From CAYUYH01 sp964449175 (lineage in GTDB: Bacteria > Planctomycetota > Phycisphaerae > SM23-33): a stretch of 9,612 nucleotides of DNA. Numbering within the stretch: position 1 is the stretch's first letter; the number at the start of each line of letters is the position of its first letter. Below the pieces are notes generated by a model. That model was not told the DNA's origin, did not search any database, and was given only the letters and a program-made list of their open reading frames with translations. The DNA lies in the NCBI GenBank assembly GCA_964449175.1, contig CAYUYH010000097.1, positions 1 to 9,612 of the forward strand. The letters are read 5' to 3'. The position numbers and the translations under genes were made by a program. This document shows positions 1 to 6,383 of this stretch, in pieces.

Positions 1-1479
1 CTCTACAGCCTGACGGTGGCTGTTGCGATGGTGGCGGCGGTGGCTGTCGTCGGCCACTCGCCCACGCTCGCACTGGTGCTGGTGGTCGGCTGCGTGCTGG
101 CCGCCCGAACGCCGCTCCGCAGCGACATGCCGTTCGTCGCCGTGCTGCTGGGCATGGCGCCGGTGGCGGCGTACTTCTATTTCTTCGCGTTCTTCGGCCC
201 GGATTCCGCCGCCGTCCAGCCCTTCCAGCGGTTGGCGCTAGCGGGGCCGTTCGTGCTGGCGTTCGTGGCCGGCGTGCTGGCCGCGGCGGGCGTGCTGGCC
301 CTTGCGCGGGCGACCAAGTTTCGCCCCGGCGTGATCTGGCCGGTGCTGGCGATCCTGGCGGCTGTGCCGATCGCCACGTTCTACCTGCGAGTGGGCCCGA
401 GCGAACTTGAGTACGCGATCATCACCGATCAGCTCGCCCCGGGCGATGGGATCCTGGAGCCGGTGGCGATGGATACCTGGGTCGGCCGAAGCGGAACCGA
501 GGGACTCAGCCCGCAGACACTGCGGATTCGCATCGTCGACGACCTTCAGCGCCGCCGCCAGGCGCTCGTCGGCCGCTGCCTGCGATTCGTGGACGCCCAC
601 CCTGCAAGCCCGCGCGCGCCAGGCGCGCTGTGGGTGGCCGGCCAGGCGATGAGCCTTCAGTTGGACTCGCCGGCCCTGGACGTCGGACTGATCAAGTACA
701 GCGCCTCCCATCCGGTGCAGGCGTCGGCGCCGATCTGGCAGCGATTGGCTACGGAATACCCCAACTCCCCACAGGCAGCCGCGGCTTACTGGCGGCTAGG
801 GGAGCTAGCCCTGCGGCGGGGCGAAGTGAGCGGGGCATATGAAGCCCTCGGCAAGGCCCTGCGAGTGCTCGCAGCCGGGGCCTCAGGCGTGTCGGGGGCC
901 CCGGCAGCCGGCAGGGAGCTGATGGACGTCTTCGTGCCCGTGCCGGCAGTGCCCTCAGGCCGCTACTACGGCGAGGCGGAGACCGCCGTACAGAGACTGC
1001 TTTGGCTGATGGACTCCAACGACGCGGCGAACGATCCGCCGTCGGCCGAGGCCCTGGCGGCGTATCTGGACTGCAACCCGCACGACGCGGACTACTTCGA
1101 GCAGCTTGCCTCCCTTGTCGGGGCCTTCGAGGGCACGAACATGGGCGATAACCTCAAGCTGGCCGTCGCCCTGGCCTGCCCGAATCTCTACGATCGGGCT
1201 GAGATGCTTATCCTGTTGGCCAGGCAGCGGGACAGCGACGCAGCCGTGGAGGCCAACTACGAGCTGGCTAGGCTCGCGCTGCGGACGGGCGAGGCGCCGG
1301 CCCTGCCGCTCGTGCAGAATCTCCAGTCGGCTGAGTACTACTTCCGGCTGGTCACCGAGGCCGGACCGAACCCGTGGGGACGCGTGGCGAGAGACTACCT
1401 CTCCGCGCACCAGCCGGCCAGCCGCCCGGCGGCGACCTCGCCGGCCACCTCGCCGGCCACGGTGCCAGCCGACGGCTAG
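1..1479 (+). CDS. Membrane protein with TPR-like domain (5' partial)
   Basis: The reading frame is open to the first base of the window, so the true start probably lies upstream; the GTG at 16 is only the first possible start inside. The N-terminal ~130 residues hold about four hydrophobic segments (roughly residues 5-39, 48-68, 79-104 and 112-130), followed by a long hydrophilic part. Around residues 250-290 there is a tetratricopeptide-like helical pair with the typical EYPNSPQAAAAYWRLGELAL pattern, common in envelope proteins that act as protein-interaction scaffolds. The C-terminus ends in an Ala/Thr/Ser/Pro tail made by a 12-bp tandem repeat. No catalytic motif is visible. The stop lies 69 bases before the glycosyltransferase gene, so the two may be co-transcribed. 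Membrane location is well supported by sequence; the specific role is unknown. Confidence 0.75.
   Translation, partial: LYSLTVAVAMVAAVAVVGHSPTLALVLVVGCVLAARTPLRSDMPFVAVLLGMAPVAAYFYFFAFFGPDSAAVQPFQRLALAGPFVLAFVAGVLAAAGVLALARATKFRPGVIWPVLAILAAVPIATFYLRVGPSELEYAIITDQLAPGDGILEPVAMDTWVGRSGTEGLSPQTLRIRIVDDLQRRRQALVGRCLRFVDAHPASPRAPGALWVAGQAMSLQLDSPALDVGLIKYSASHPVQASAPIWQRLATEYPNSPQAAAAYWRLGELALRRGEVSGAYEALGKALRVLAAGASGVSGAPAAGRELMDVFVPVPAVPSGRYYGEAETAVQRLLWLMDSNDAANDPPSAEALAAYLDCNPHDADYFEQLASLVGAFEGTNMGDNLKLAVALACPNLYDRAEMLILLARQRDSDAAVEANYELARLALRTGEAPALPLVQNLQSAEYYFRLVTEAGPNPWGRVARDYLSAHQPASRPAATSPATSPATVPADG
1435..1458 (+). repeat. Tandem 12-bp repeat in coding sequence
   Basis: Two exact copies of ACCTCGCCGGCC lie head to tail (1435-1446 and 1447-1458). 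They encode the repeated Thr-Ser-Pro-Ala unit in the C-terminal tail of the membrane/TPR protein. The unit is a multiple of three, so copy-number change would lengthen or shorten the tail without a frameshift. Confidence 0.85.
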
Positions 1480-1548
1480 CCTCGGCGACAAGGTGCGTTT
1501 GGGCTTATCACTTGGCGCATCGCGCGGCGGCGGGCAGACTATTGCCCT

Positions 1549-2709
1549 ATGTCCGCCGCCGACCAGCAATCCGCCCCCAGGCGAGTGCTCATCATCACCG
1601 GCTCGATCGGAGCGGGGCACAACTCCGTCGCCGCCGCGCTGCGCGATTCGCTGGCCGAGAGTGGCGAGATCGACGCTGCCGTCGTCGACTCGATGGAGAT
1701 GGTCCCGCGGTGGTTCCGCAAGGTCTACGCCGGCGGCTTCACGCTGGGGATGACCCGCCTGCCCTGGGTGTTCGCGGTCGGGTACGTGCTGACCAACCAC
1801 CCGCAGGGCCGACGGCGAGGGCTGGGCGAGCGCGTGCGCCTCGCATACGAGCGGCATTTCCTGCGCAGGTTGCGGGAATATCTGCAGGCCAACCGGTTCG
1901 ACCTGCTGGTGCACACGCACTTCCTGACCATCCCGCCGGTCAGTCGGATGATCCGCCGCGGCCTGCTCGACTCACCGCAGGTCGTGACCGTCACCGACCT
2001 GGAGGTGCACCGCTGGTGGTATGCCGAGGGCGTCGATGAGTGGTTCGCCCCAAACCAGTACGCCGCCGACCGGCTGCGACGCTGGGGCGTGGCCGAGGAG
2101 TGCATCACGGTCAGCGGCATGGCCGTCCGGCCCAAGTGGACGGCGCCCCTGGACCGCGCGCGGGTTTGCGCCGACTGGTCCCTGCCGCCGGACAAACCCA
2201 TCGTGCTGGTCACGGGCGGGACGGACTTCGTCTGCGGCCCGGTCGTGAGGATCACCCGCGGCATACTGAATTCGTGCGACGACGCGCACGTTGTGGTCCT
2301 CGCCGGGCGCAGCAAGCGGCTGATACAGCAGGCGGCCGGGCTCGTGACGCCGGGCGGGAGGGTCACCATCGTGCCGTTCACCGATCGTGGCCACGAGCTT
2401 CTCGAGGTCTGCTCGCTGATGGTGACCAAGCCGGGCGGCCTGACCACGGCTGAGTGCCTCGCCAAGGCCAAGCCGATGGTGCTGCTGAAGCCCGTCCCCG
2501 GCCACGAGGCGGGCAACGCGCGGTTCCTCGCCTGCAACGGCGCAGCCGTGCTGACGACGTCGGCTGAGGAAGTAATCTCCGCCGTCGCTCGCCTGCTGAG
2601 CTGCCCGGCGCTTCTGGGCGAGATGTCCGACCAAGCCGGGCGACTGTACCGCCCCGGGCGGGAGATCATCACCGCCGCCGTCCGCCGGAGGCTGGGCCTG
2701 GAGGCTTGA
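1549..2709 (+). CDS. MGDG synthase/UgtP-like glycosyltransferase
   Basis: This 386-aa protein has the two-domain GT-B layout of diacylglycerol glycosyltransferases (MGDG synthase, UgtP). Such enzymes move a sugar from a UDP-sugar to diacylglycerol at the inner membrane face. The N-terminal domain opens with a beta strand and glycine loop, ITGSIGAGHNS (residues 16-26), where the family has its GAGH motif. It continues with HTHFL (122-126) and a VTDLEVHRWWY segment (148-158) followed by the DEWFAPN stretch (163-169). The C-terminal nucleotide-sugar domain has VTGGTDF (221-227), KPGGLTTAE (294-302) and the PGHEAGNARFL region (317-327), matching the family's UDP-sugar site. Length is normal for the family. 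No SD precedes the ATG; a leaderless or translationally coupled start is possible. Sugar and acceptor cannot be read from sequence. A related MurG-like role is less likely given the N-terminal motif. Confidence 0.85.
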   Translation: MSAADQQSAPRRVLIITGSIGAGHNSVAAALRDSLAESGEIDAAVVDSMEMVPRWFRKVYAGGFTLGMTRLPWVFAVGYVLTNHPQGRRRGLGERVRLAYERHFLRRLREYLQANRFDLLVHTHFLTIPPVSRMIRRGLLDSPQVVTVTDLEVHRWWYAEGVDEWFAPNQYAADRLRRWGVAEECITVSGMAVRPKWTAPLDRARVCADWSLPPDKPIVLVTGGTDFVCGPVVRITRGILNSCDDAHVVVLAGRSKRLIQQAAGLVTPGGRVTIVPFTDRGHELLEVCSLMVTKPGGLTTAECLAKAKPMVLLKPVPGHEAGNARFLACNGAAVLTTSAEEVISAVARLLSCPALLGEMSDQAGRLYRPGREIITAAVRRRLGLEA

Positions 2710-2750
2710 CCGCCCGTCGCCCGCGGCGTATCAGTAGCCTCATCAGCGCA

Positions 2751-2756
2751 GGGAGG
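2751..2756 (+). promoter_or_regulatory. Shine-Dalgarno site fixing the thymidylate synthase start
   Basis: GGGAGG sits six bases before the ATG at 2763. The frame is open further back to a TTG at 2706 that overlaps the glycosyltransferase stop, but the 19 extra residues are Arg-rich and unlike the family, so 2763 is preferred. Confidence 0.8.
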
Positions 2757-2762
2757 CGCAGC

Positions 2763-3638
2763 ATGAAGTCGATTCACATCGTTGAGCGGTCTCTTCCCCT
2801 GGCCTGGGAGAAGGCCGTCGTCGCCTGCTGGGAGACCGGCGAGCAGTTCCCCACGGAGTACGACAAGCCTGGCGACCCGAGCAGCCGGGACGTCGCCGCG
2901 ATGATCCACGTGACCGAGCCGTTCGCCGAGCCGCGAATCCACCGCGCGATTCCCGGCGGCCTGGACGACCTGGAGCGATACCGCGCCGAGGTGCTCTACG
3001 GCGTGCACGACCACTGGATAGACCCCGCCGCCGGCAAGTGGGAGTACACCTACCACGAGCGGCTGAGCGCCTATGACGTGCCGGGGGTCGGCCTGTTCGA
3101 CCAGATCGCCGGCGCCGTCGAGAAGCTGCGCTCCGCCCCGCACACGCGCCGCGCCCAGGCCGTCACCTGGCAGGTGTGGAACGATCAGAAAGTCGCCGAC
3201 CCGCCGTGCCTCCAGCGGCTGTGGTTCCGCTGCCGAAGCGACGACGCCGGCGCCAGCCGCCTCGACATGACCTGCCACATCCGCTCCAACGATGCCTTCA
3301 AGGCCGGTTTCATGAACATGTACGCCTTCACCGAGCTTCAGCGCGCCGTCGCCGCCCAGCTCGCCGTCGCGCCGGGCGAGTACATCCACATCGCCGACTC
3401 GTTCCACATCTACGGCAGCTACTTCGCCGACTTCGAGGGGTTCCTGAAGATTGTCGCCAGCCGCCCCTTCGACCAGCGCGTCTACAGCAGCGACTTCGCC
3501 CGCGAGGTGTTCATCGACGGCTGCAACAGCCTGCTGGCCGAAGCCGACATGCCAGAAGAGAAGAAGGAATTGGTGCGCCGCCGGCGGGCGTATCTACTTT
3601 CGTTGGAGGTCGGCGGGCCGTCGGCGTTGCTGGAATGA
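2763..3638 (+). CDS. thyA: Divergent ThyA-family thymidylate synthase
   Basis: The 291-aa product has the thymidylate synthase active-site set, which converts dUMP and methylene-tetrahydrofolate to dTMP and dihydrofolate. Visible are YRAEVLYG with a likely catalytic Glu75, RRAQAVTW (129-136), the nucleophile Cys149 in PPCLQRLWF, and RSND (174-177) for phosphate binding. Asn185 and HIY (215-217) follow. Spacings between Asp177, Asn185, His215 and Tyr217 equal those between Asp169, Asn177, His207 and Tyr209 of E. coli ThyA. Asn at 185 favours dUMP over dCMP, since dCMP hydroxymethylases carry Asp there. Outside these sites the protein looks unlike E. coli ThyA; the PCLQ and RSNDAFKAGFMN wording recalls the archaeal-type branch. 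It follows the glycosyltransferase by 53 bases and ends 42 bases from a convergent gene. The family call is firm; the subfamily is from memory. Confidence 0.85.
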   Translation: MKSIHIVERSLPLAWEKAVVACWETGEQFPTEYDKPGDPSSRDVAAMIHVTEPFAEPRIHRAIPGGLDDLERYRAEVLYGVHDHWIDPAAGKWEYTYHERLSAYDVPGVGLFDQIAGAVEKLRSAPHTRRAQAVTWQVWNDQKVADPPCLQRLWFRCRSDDAGASRLDMTCHIRSNDAFKAGFMNMYAFTELQRAVAAQLAVAPGEYIHIADSFHIYGSYFADFEGFLKIVASRPFDQRVYSSDFAREVFIDGCNSLLAEADMPEEKKELVRRRRAYLLSLEVGGPSALLE

Positions 3639-3680
3639 GAACAGCGTGGGTTCCGAGCACGGTTCCGCCGCGCACGGCCC

Positions 3681-5009
3681 CTACTTGTGGGTCTTTCGCT
3701 TGGGCGTCGCCCGTTTCGGTTTCGCTGTCGGCTTGGCCTTCGGTTTCTCGTCGGTTGCCTTGAACTGCCCGACGATGTTGATGCTGTTCTTGCCGGACTG
3801 TTTGGCGGCCTTGAGGGCCCCGTTGGCCCTGCGGAGCAGCTCGCGGCAGCTCCCGCCGTCGGCGGGGAAGCCGGCCAGGCCGCCGGAGATCGTCAGCGTA
3901 CCGGTCGCCGCCGGACCCAGCGAGACGAACCTGTGACGCTCAATCGCCCTGAGGAATCGCGTGGCCAGCACGTATGCGCTGTCGGGCGGCTTGGAGTCGG
4001 GCGATCGCGGCTCGTCGGGGTCCCAGAACAGCACCGCGAACTCGTCGCCGCCGATCCTGGCCACGATGTCGTGCTGGCGGGTGATCTTGCGCATCAGGGC
4101 AGCCGTCTCGCGCAGGATTTCGTCGCCGACGGCGTAGCTGTATCGGTCGTTGTAGCCCTTGAAGTCGTCGATGTCGTACAGCAGCAGCGTCGCGCGGTGG
4201 TTGAGCTTGGCGACCTGGCGGAGGATCTGGTCGGTGGCGTGGTAGAAGTATCGGCGGTTGTAGGCGCCGGTCAGCTCGTCGGTGATGGCCAAGTGATGCA
4301 GCGATTCGGTCCGCTTGGCGACCGAGCCGAGCGACTGCAGGCACTCAGCCAGGGCGGTCAGCAAGGCCTCGGCGGGTGGGGATAGCTCCGCGGCGCCGTC
4401 GGCGACCAGCAGGCGAGCCGGGCCGCCACCCAGCCGCAGCAGCACACGTTGGCCGGGGGCGGCGGAGTCCTGATCGACCCATTCCACGCGGCAGCCGGCC
4501 TTGCCGGCCACCATCTGGGCGATGCAGTTCTCCAGGTCGCCCCGGCTGAACGTCGCGCCAACCAGTCGGGACACCTCGCCGGCGGTCAGCCCGCCCGGGA
4601 TGGCGGCCACAGCCGGCGCCGGTGGGGGCGGCGCTACCGCCGCGACGGGGGCCGGAGCGGCCTGCGGCTGACCCTCTGCCGTCAGAGTTGCCACGTCGGC
4701 GGCAGAGAGGGGGGAGATGAAGTAGTCGTCCAGCGTGTCGCCCAGCAGCGGGTGGACGTCCGGCTCGAGGCGGGGCGTGCAGATGGCGTAGAGCCTTGCC
4801 CGCGGCTGGAGCCGCCGCGATGCGCGGCATAGCCCGGCGAAGTCGCTTGGCCCGCCGGCGCTGCTGTCGGCTGACAGCACGACCACGGGCCAATTGCGCC
4901 GGCTCATCTCCTCCAGCGCGGCGTAGGGGTCGTCGACGGCCAGCATGGGCGTCTCGCCCATCTGTCGCGAAAGCTGCTCGCCAAGCTTCTTGTCCGCCAA
5001 TAACAACAC
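3681..5009 (-). CDS. GGDEF diguanylate cyclase with pseudo-receiver domain
   Basis: This 442-aa protein should make cyclic di-GMP from two GTP. Residues ~1-110 look like a degenerate response-regulator receiver (LLLADKK first strand, VVVLSAD central strand) lacking a convincing phosphoacceptor Asp. An Ala/Pro-rich linker (~114-138) follows, then a 140-230 region of unclear fold, possibly GAF-like, leading into a helix. The GGDEF domain spans ~238-415: DELTGAYNRRYF (244-255), metal-binding Asp279 in YDIDDFK, and an intact GGDEF (320-324). RQHD (311-314), five residues before it, fits the RxxD inhibitory product site, so feedback inhibition is expected. The last ~26 residues are Lys/Pro-rich. 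The start is GTG at 5009, with an SD-like GGCGGAG about seven bases upstream, inside the end of the preceding gene. The stop-to-start gap is four bases, so the two genes form one operon. No membrane segment is seen. Confidence 0.9.
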   Translation of the reverse strand: MLLLADKKLGEQLSRQMGETPMLAVDDPYAALEEMSRRNWPVVVLSADSSAGGPSDFAGLCRASRRLQPRARLYAICTPRLEPDVHPLLGDTLDDYFISPLSAADVATLTAEGQPQAAPAPVAAVAPPPPAPAVAAIPGGLTAGEVSRLVGATFSRGDLENCIAQMVAGKAGCRVEWVDQDSAAPGQRVLLRLGGGPARLLVADGAAELSPPAEALLTALAECLQSLGSVAKRTESLHHLAITDELTGAYNRRYFYHATDQILRQVAKLNHRATLLLYDIDDFKGYNDRYSYAVGDEILRETAALMRKITRQHDIVARIGGDEFAVLFWDPDEPRSPDSKPPDSAYVLATRFLRAIERHRFVSLGPAATGTLTISGGLAGFPADGGSCRELLRRANGALKAAKQSGKNSINIVGQFKATDEKPKAKPTAKPKRATPKRKTHK

Positions 5010-5013
5010 GTCA

Positions 5014-5508
5014 CTACTCCGCCTTTTCTCCGTCGCCCAAAAGGGCGGCCAGCTCCTCCGGCGTCAGCAGGGGTTCCTCTGTCACCGGCTGTTTCTCATA
5101 CGTCCCGACCTGTCCGATCGGCTGAGCTTCCTTGGTCCCGGCGGGCGCCGCGGCCCGGCCCGGCCCGACCGCGGCAAGGATCGCATCCGCCAACTCCGCG
5201 CGGGCCAGGAGCTTCATGCCGGCCAGATGCTCGCTGCTGACGCCCCACGGCAGCGGGCCCGCGCCCAGAAGCTCCACGCCCCGGCTGCGGGCGATGTCCA
5301 GCAGGCCGGCGTGGTCGGCCTTCAGCAGGCGCAGGTCGACGGCCAGCACATCCACCTGCCCGCTCAGCAGCTCAGCGGCTACCTCGTAGGCGGTGGACAC
5401 GCAGACCAGCTCAAACGCACGATCGTGGGCTGCAAGCAGGCCTCCGATAGGCCTCGGCGCATGGGTAAGCAGCACCACGCGCGGCGGGGTTGTGCGACTC
5501 AACTCCAT
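5014..5508 (-). CDS. Degenerate receiver-like protein with FliM-like C-terminal motif
   Basis: The 164-aa product has an alternating strand/helix pattern like a CheY-type receiver over residues ~9-118. A candidate phosphoacceptor Asp58 lies in VLAVDLRLL, where receivers carry theirs, but the acidic pair expected after the first strand is replaced by Thr-His (15-16). Phosphorylation is therefore doubtful. A flexible, Gln/Glu/Pro-containing linker follows. The C-terminus has LTPEELAALL (148-157), which resembles the LSQDEIDALL peptide by which FliM binds CheY. It is the first gene of a two-gene operon with the diguanylate cyclase, four bases away, and probably supplies its input or scaffold. 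An SD-like GGAGGG lies eleven bases before the ATG, and a strong promoter is just upstream. No named family is recognised; the receiver relationship is inferred from pattern. Confidence 0.75.
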   Translation of the reverse strand: MELSRTTPPRVVLLTHAPRPIGGLLAAHDRAFELVCVSTAYEVAAELLSGQVDVLAVDLRLLKADHAGLLDIARSRGVELLGAGPLPWGVSSEHLAGMKLLARAELADAILAAVGPGRAAAPAGTKEAQPIGQVGTYEKQPVTEEPLLTPEELAALLGDGEKAE

Positions 5509-5536
5509 GGAAGTGCAGACCCTCCGTCCTGGGTCT

Positions 5537-5565
5537 ATTGTACCGGAGGTTGCGAAATCCGTAAA
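5537..5565 (-). promoter_or_regulatory. Sigma-70-type promoter of the receiver/GGDEF operon
   Basis: Read on the minus strand, TTTACG (5565-5560) and TACAAT (5542-5537) are separated by exactly 17 bases. The -10 box matches TATAAT at five of six bases and the -35 box matches TTGACA at four of six. A start near 5530 would give a leader of about 20 bases containing the SD (5525-5520) before the ATG at 5508. This is the best promoter match in the window. Confidence 0.7.
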
Positions 5566-5680
5566 CCTGGATAACTCCCCGCCCGCCGGGCCCTTCAGCA
5601 GCGGATGGCCGAATTCAGCCCCAAAACGCCATGCCGCCGAGCCCAGTGCCCCCGGGCAGTGCGGGCCTGGTCCCCAGTCG

Positions 5681-5944
5681 CTACTTGGTCCCCTCGACGT
5701 CCCGGAGTGTGTATTTCTCGACGGCCTTGGTCAGGTCGACGTCATTGATGTTGGCCAGCGTGCACAGCCAGGCGAGCACGTCGGCGAATTCCTCCTCCTT
5801 GTTCAACTGGTCGTCGCTGGCGAGGGCCGAGGCCAACTCGCCCACCTCCTCGACGAACCACATAAACGTCCCCGGCGTGCCGCGCTTGGAGTCGGTAGGG
5901 TAGTACTTGCCGCGGATCAGGTCCTGGAACTCTTTGATGGTCAT
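5681..5944 (-). CDS. MazG-like nucleotide pyrophosphohydrolase
   Basis: This 87-aa single-domain protein has the MazG/all-alpha NTP-pyrophosphatase signature. EEVGE (32-36) and EFAD (52-55) supply the acidic residues that hold magnesium in the ExxE...ExxD arrangement, with 15 residues between the two halves. Relatives hydrolyse (d)NTPs to monophosphates and pyrophosphate and clean the nucleotide pool. The particular substrate cannot be told from sequence. The size is that of short MazG-like proteins rather than the two-domain E. coli MazG. The ATG has a strong SD (GGAGG, five-base spacing). It lies 88 bases downstream of the ferredoxin gene on the same strand, but a hairpin terminator separates them, so it depends on read-through or an unseen promoter. 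The protein is complete. Confidence 0.88.
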   Translation of the reverse strand: MTIKEFQDLIRGKYYPTDSKRGTPGTFMWFVEEVGELASALASDDQLNKEEEFADVLAWLCTLANINDVDLTKAVEKYTLRDVEGTK

Positions 5945-5970
5945 GTCAGCCTCCGCTGGCGCCGGCTGCG

Positions 5971-6007
5971 CAAACCAACGGGCCGTCGCACATCGGCGAG
6001 CGGCCCG
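5971..6007 (-). terminator. Hairpin terminator after the ferredoxin gene
   Basis: On the minus strand CGGGCCG (6007-6001) pairs with CGGCCCG (5985-5979). After one bulged base, TCGC (5999-5996) pairs with GCGA (5989-5986) around a six-base loop, giving 11 base pairs. The stem is followed at once by TTGGTTTG, a modest T-rich tail. It begins about 25 bases past the ferredoxin stop and ends before the MazG-like gene's SD. Confidence 0.65.
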
Positions 6008-6032
6008 AAGTTCGCTCGAGAAACCCGTCCGG

Positions 6033-6203
6033 TCAGGCCTCCACGATCGCCTTCACCGGGCAGGTCTCCACGCATGCGGCGCAATCGATGCACAGGTCCG
6101 GATCGATCGCATACTTGGGGTCGCCCTCGCTGATAGCCTCTGCCGGGCAGGACTCCTTGCACGACCCGCAAGCGGTGCACTCGTCGGTAATCTTGTAAGC
6201 CAT
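6033..6203 (-). CDS. 2[4Fe-4S] bacterial-type ferredoxin
   Basis: This 56-aa protein is a small soluble electron carrier. It has two complete cluster motifs: Cys9, Cys12, Cys15 with Cys19-Pro, and Cys38, Cys41, Cys44 with Cys48-Pro. Each motif gives three ligands to one cluster and its last Cys to the other, as in clostridial-type ferredoxins. It opens MAYKITDECTACGSC, typical of the family, and its length is exactly that of minimal 2[4Fe-4S] ferredoxins. The start is secured by an SD (AAGGAGT) six bases upstream. It faces away from the E1-like gene across a 180-base divergent region and is followed by a hairpin terminator, so it is probably transcribed alone. Its redox partner is not in the window. 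The gene is short and easily missed. Confidence 0.95.
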   Translation of the reverse strand: MAYKITDECTACGSCKESCPAEAISEGDPKYAIDPDLCIDCAACVETCPVKAIVEA

Positions 6204-6208
6204 GAATC

Positions 6209-6215
6209 ACTCCTT
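6209..6215 (-). promoter_or_regulatory. Shine-Dalgarno site of the ferredoxin gene
   Basis: AAGGAGT on the minus strand is an almost perfect anti-16S match. It sits five to six bases before the ATG at 6203 and fixes the start of this very short gene. Confidence 0.85.
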
Positions 6216-6253
6216 GTTGAGCTAACGTCCTTCGCGGTCCAACGCGCCAAAGC

Positions 6254-6271
6254 GCCGGCACGCACGCCGGC
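6254..6271 (-). other. Perfect hairpin in the probable ferredoxin leader
   Basis: GCCGGC (6254-6259) and GCCGGC (6266-6271) form a perfect six-base-pair stem with a six-base loop. If the weak promoter at 6279-6308 is used, this would lie at the very 5' end of the ferredoxin mRNA. It could stabilise the message or bind a regulator; no known riboswitch class is recognised. Confidence 0.4.
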
Positions 6272-6278
6272 TGGTGAC

Positions 6279-6308
6279 ATAGTACGACTTTCCGCATGGC
6301 GCGTACAA
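6279..6308 (-). promoter_or_regulatory. Weak promoter candidate for the ferredoxin gene
   Basis: On the minus strand TTGTAC (6308-6303) and TACTAT (6284-6279) are 18 bases apart. The -10 matches four of six consensus bases and the -35 only three of six. It is the best candidate I found in the divergent region, predicting a leader of about 70 bases. Confidence 0.3.
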
Positions 6309-6328
6309 GGGCGTTTTCGCGGCACTCC

Positions 6329-6366
6329 CCCGGGCGGCGGGCACTTGCTTCAGCCCGCCCGCCGGG
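6329..6366 (+). other. GC-rich stem-loop just before the E1-like gene
   Basis: GGCGGGC (6336-6342) pairs perfectly with GCCCGCC (6353-6359) around a ten-base loop. Outside a 2x2 internal loop, CCCGG (6329-6333) pairs with CCGGG (6362-6366). No T-run follows, so it is not an obvious terminator. It ends 17 bases before the ATG at 6384 and could mark a regulatory leader or a regulator site. At this GC content chance pairing is possible. Confidence 0.45.
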
Positions 6367-6383
6367 CCTAGACTCGGGCCGCG

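Noticed and set aside
1435..1458. Short repeats as a CRISPR array or attachment site
   Set aside because: Only two abutting in-frame 12-bp copies with no spacers; they encode a low-complexity protein tail.
955..1920. 321-codon minus-strand frame
   Set aside because: Antisense to the TPR protein and the glycosyltransferase start, with no recognisable domain.
1725..3407. Long open frame (560 codons) on the minus strand
   Set aside because: It lies opposite the glycosyltransferase and thymidylate synthase, whose conserved catalytic motifs are clear. Its product is low-complexity Arg/Ala/Val-rich with no domain; long antisense frames are common at this GC content.
3639..3680. Bidirectional terminator between the convergent thymidylate synthase and GGDEF genes
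   Set aside because: Only a four-base GAAC/GTTC pairing and loose direct repeats are visible, with no stable stem or T-run.
5640..5660. TGCCC/GGGCA stem as a terminator after the MazG-like gene
   Set aside because: The loop would be only two to four bases and no T-run follows directly.
5941..6297. 118-codon minus-strand frame over the ferredoxin
   Set aside because: It is out of frame with the ferredoxin, whose eight cluster cysteines and SD are unmistakable.
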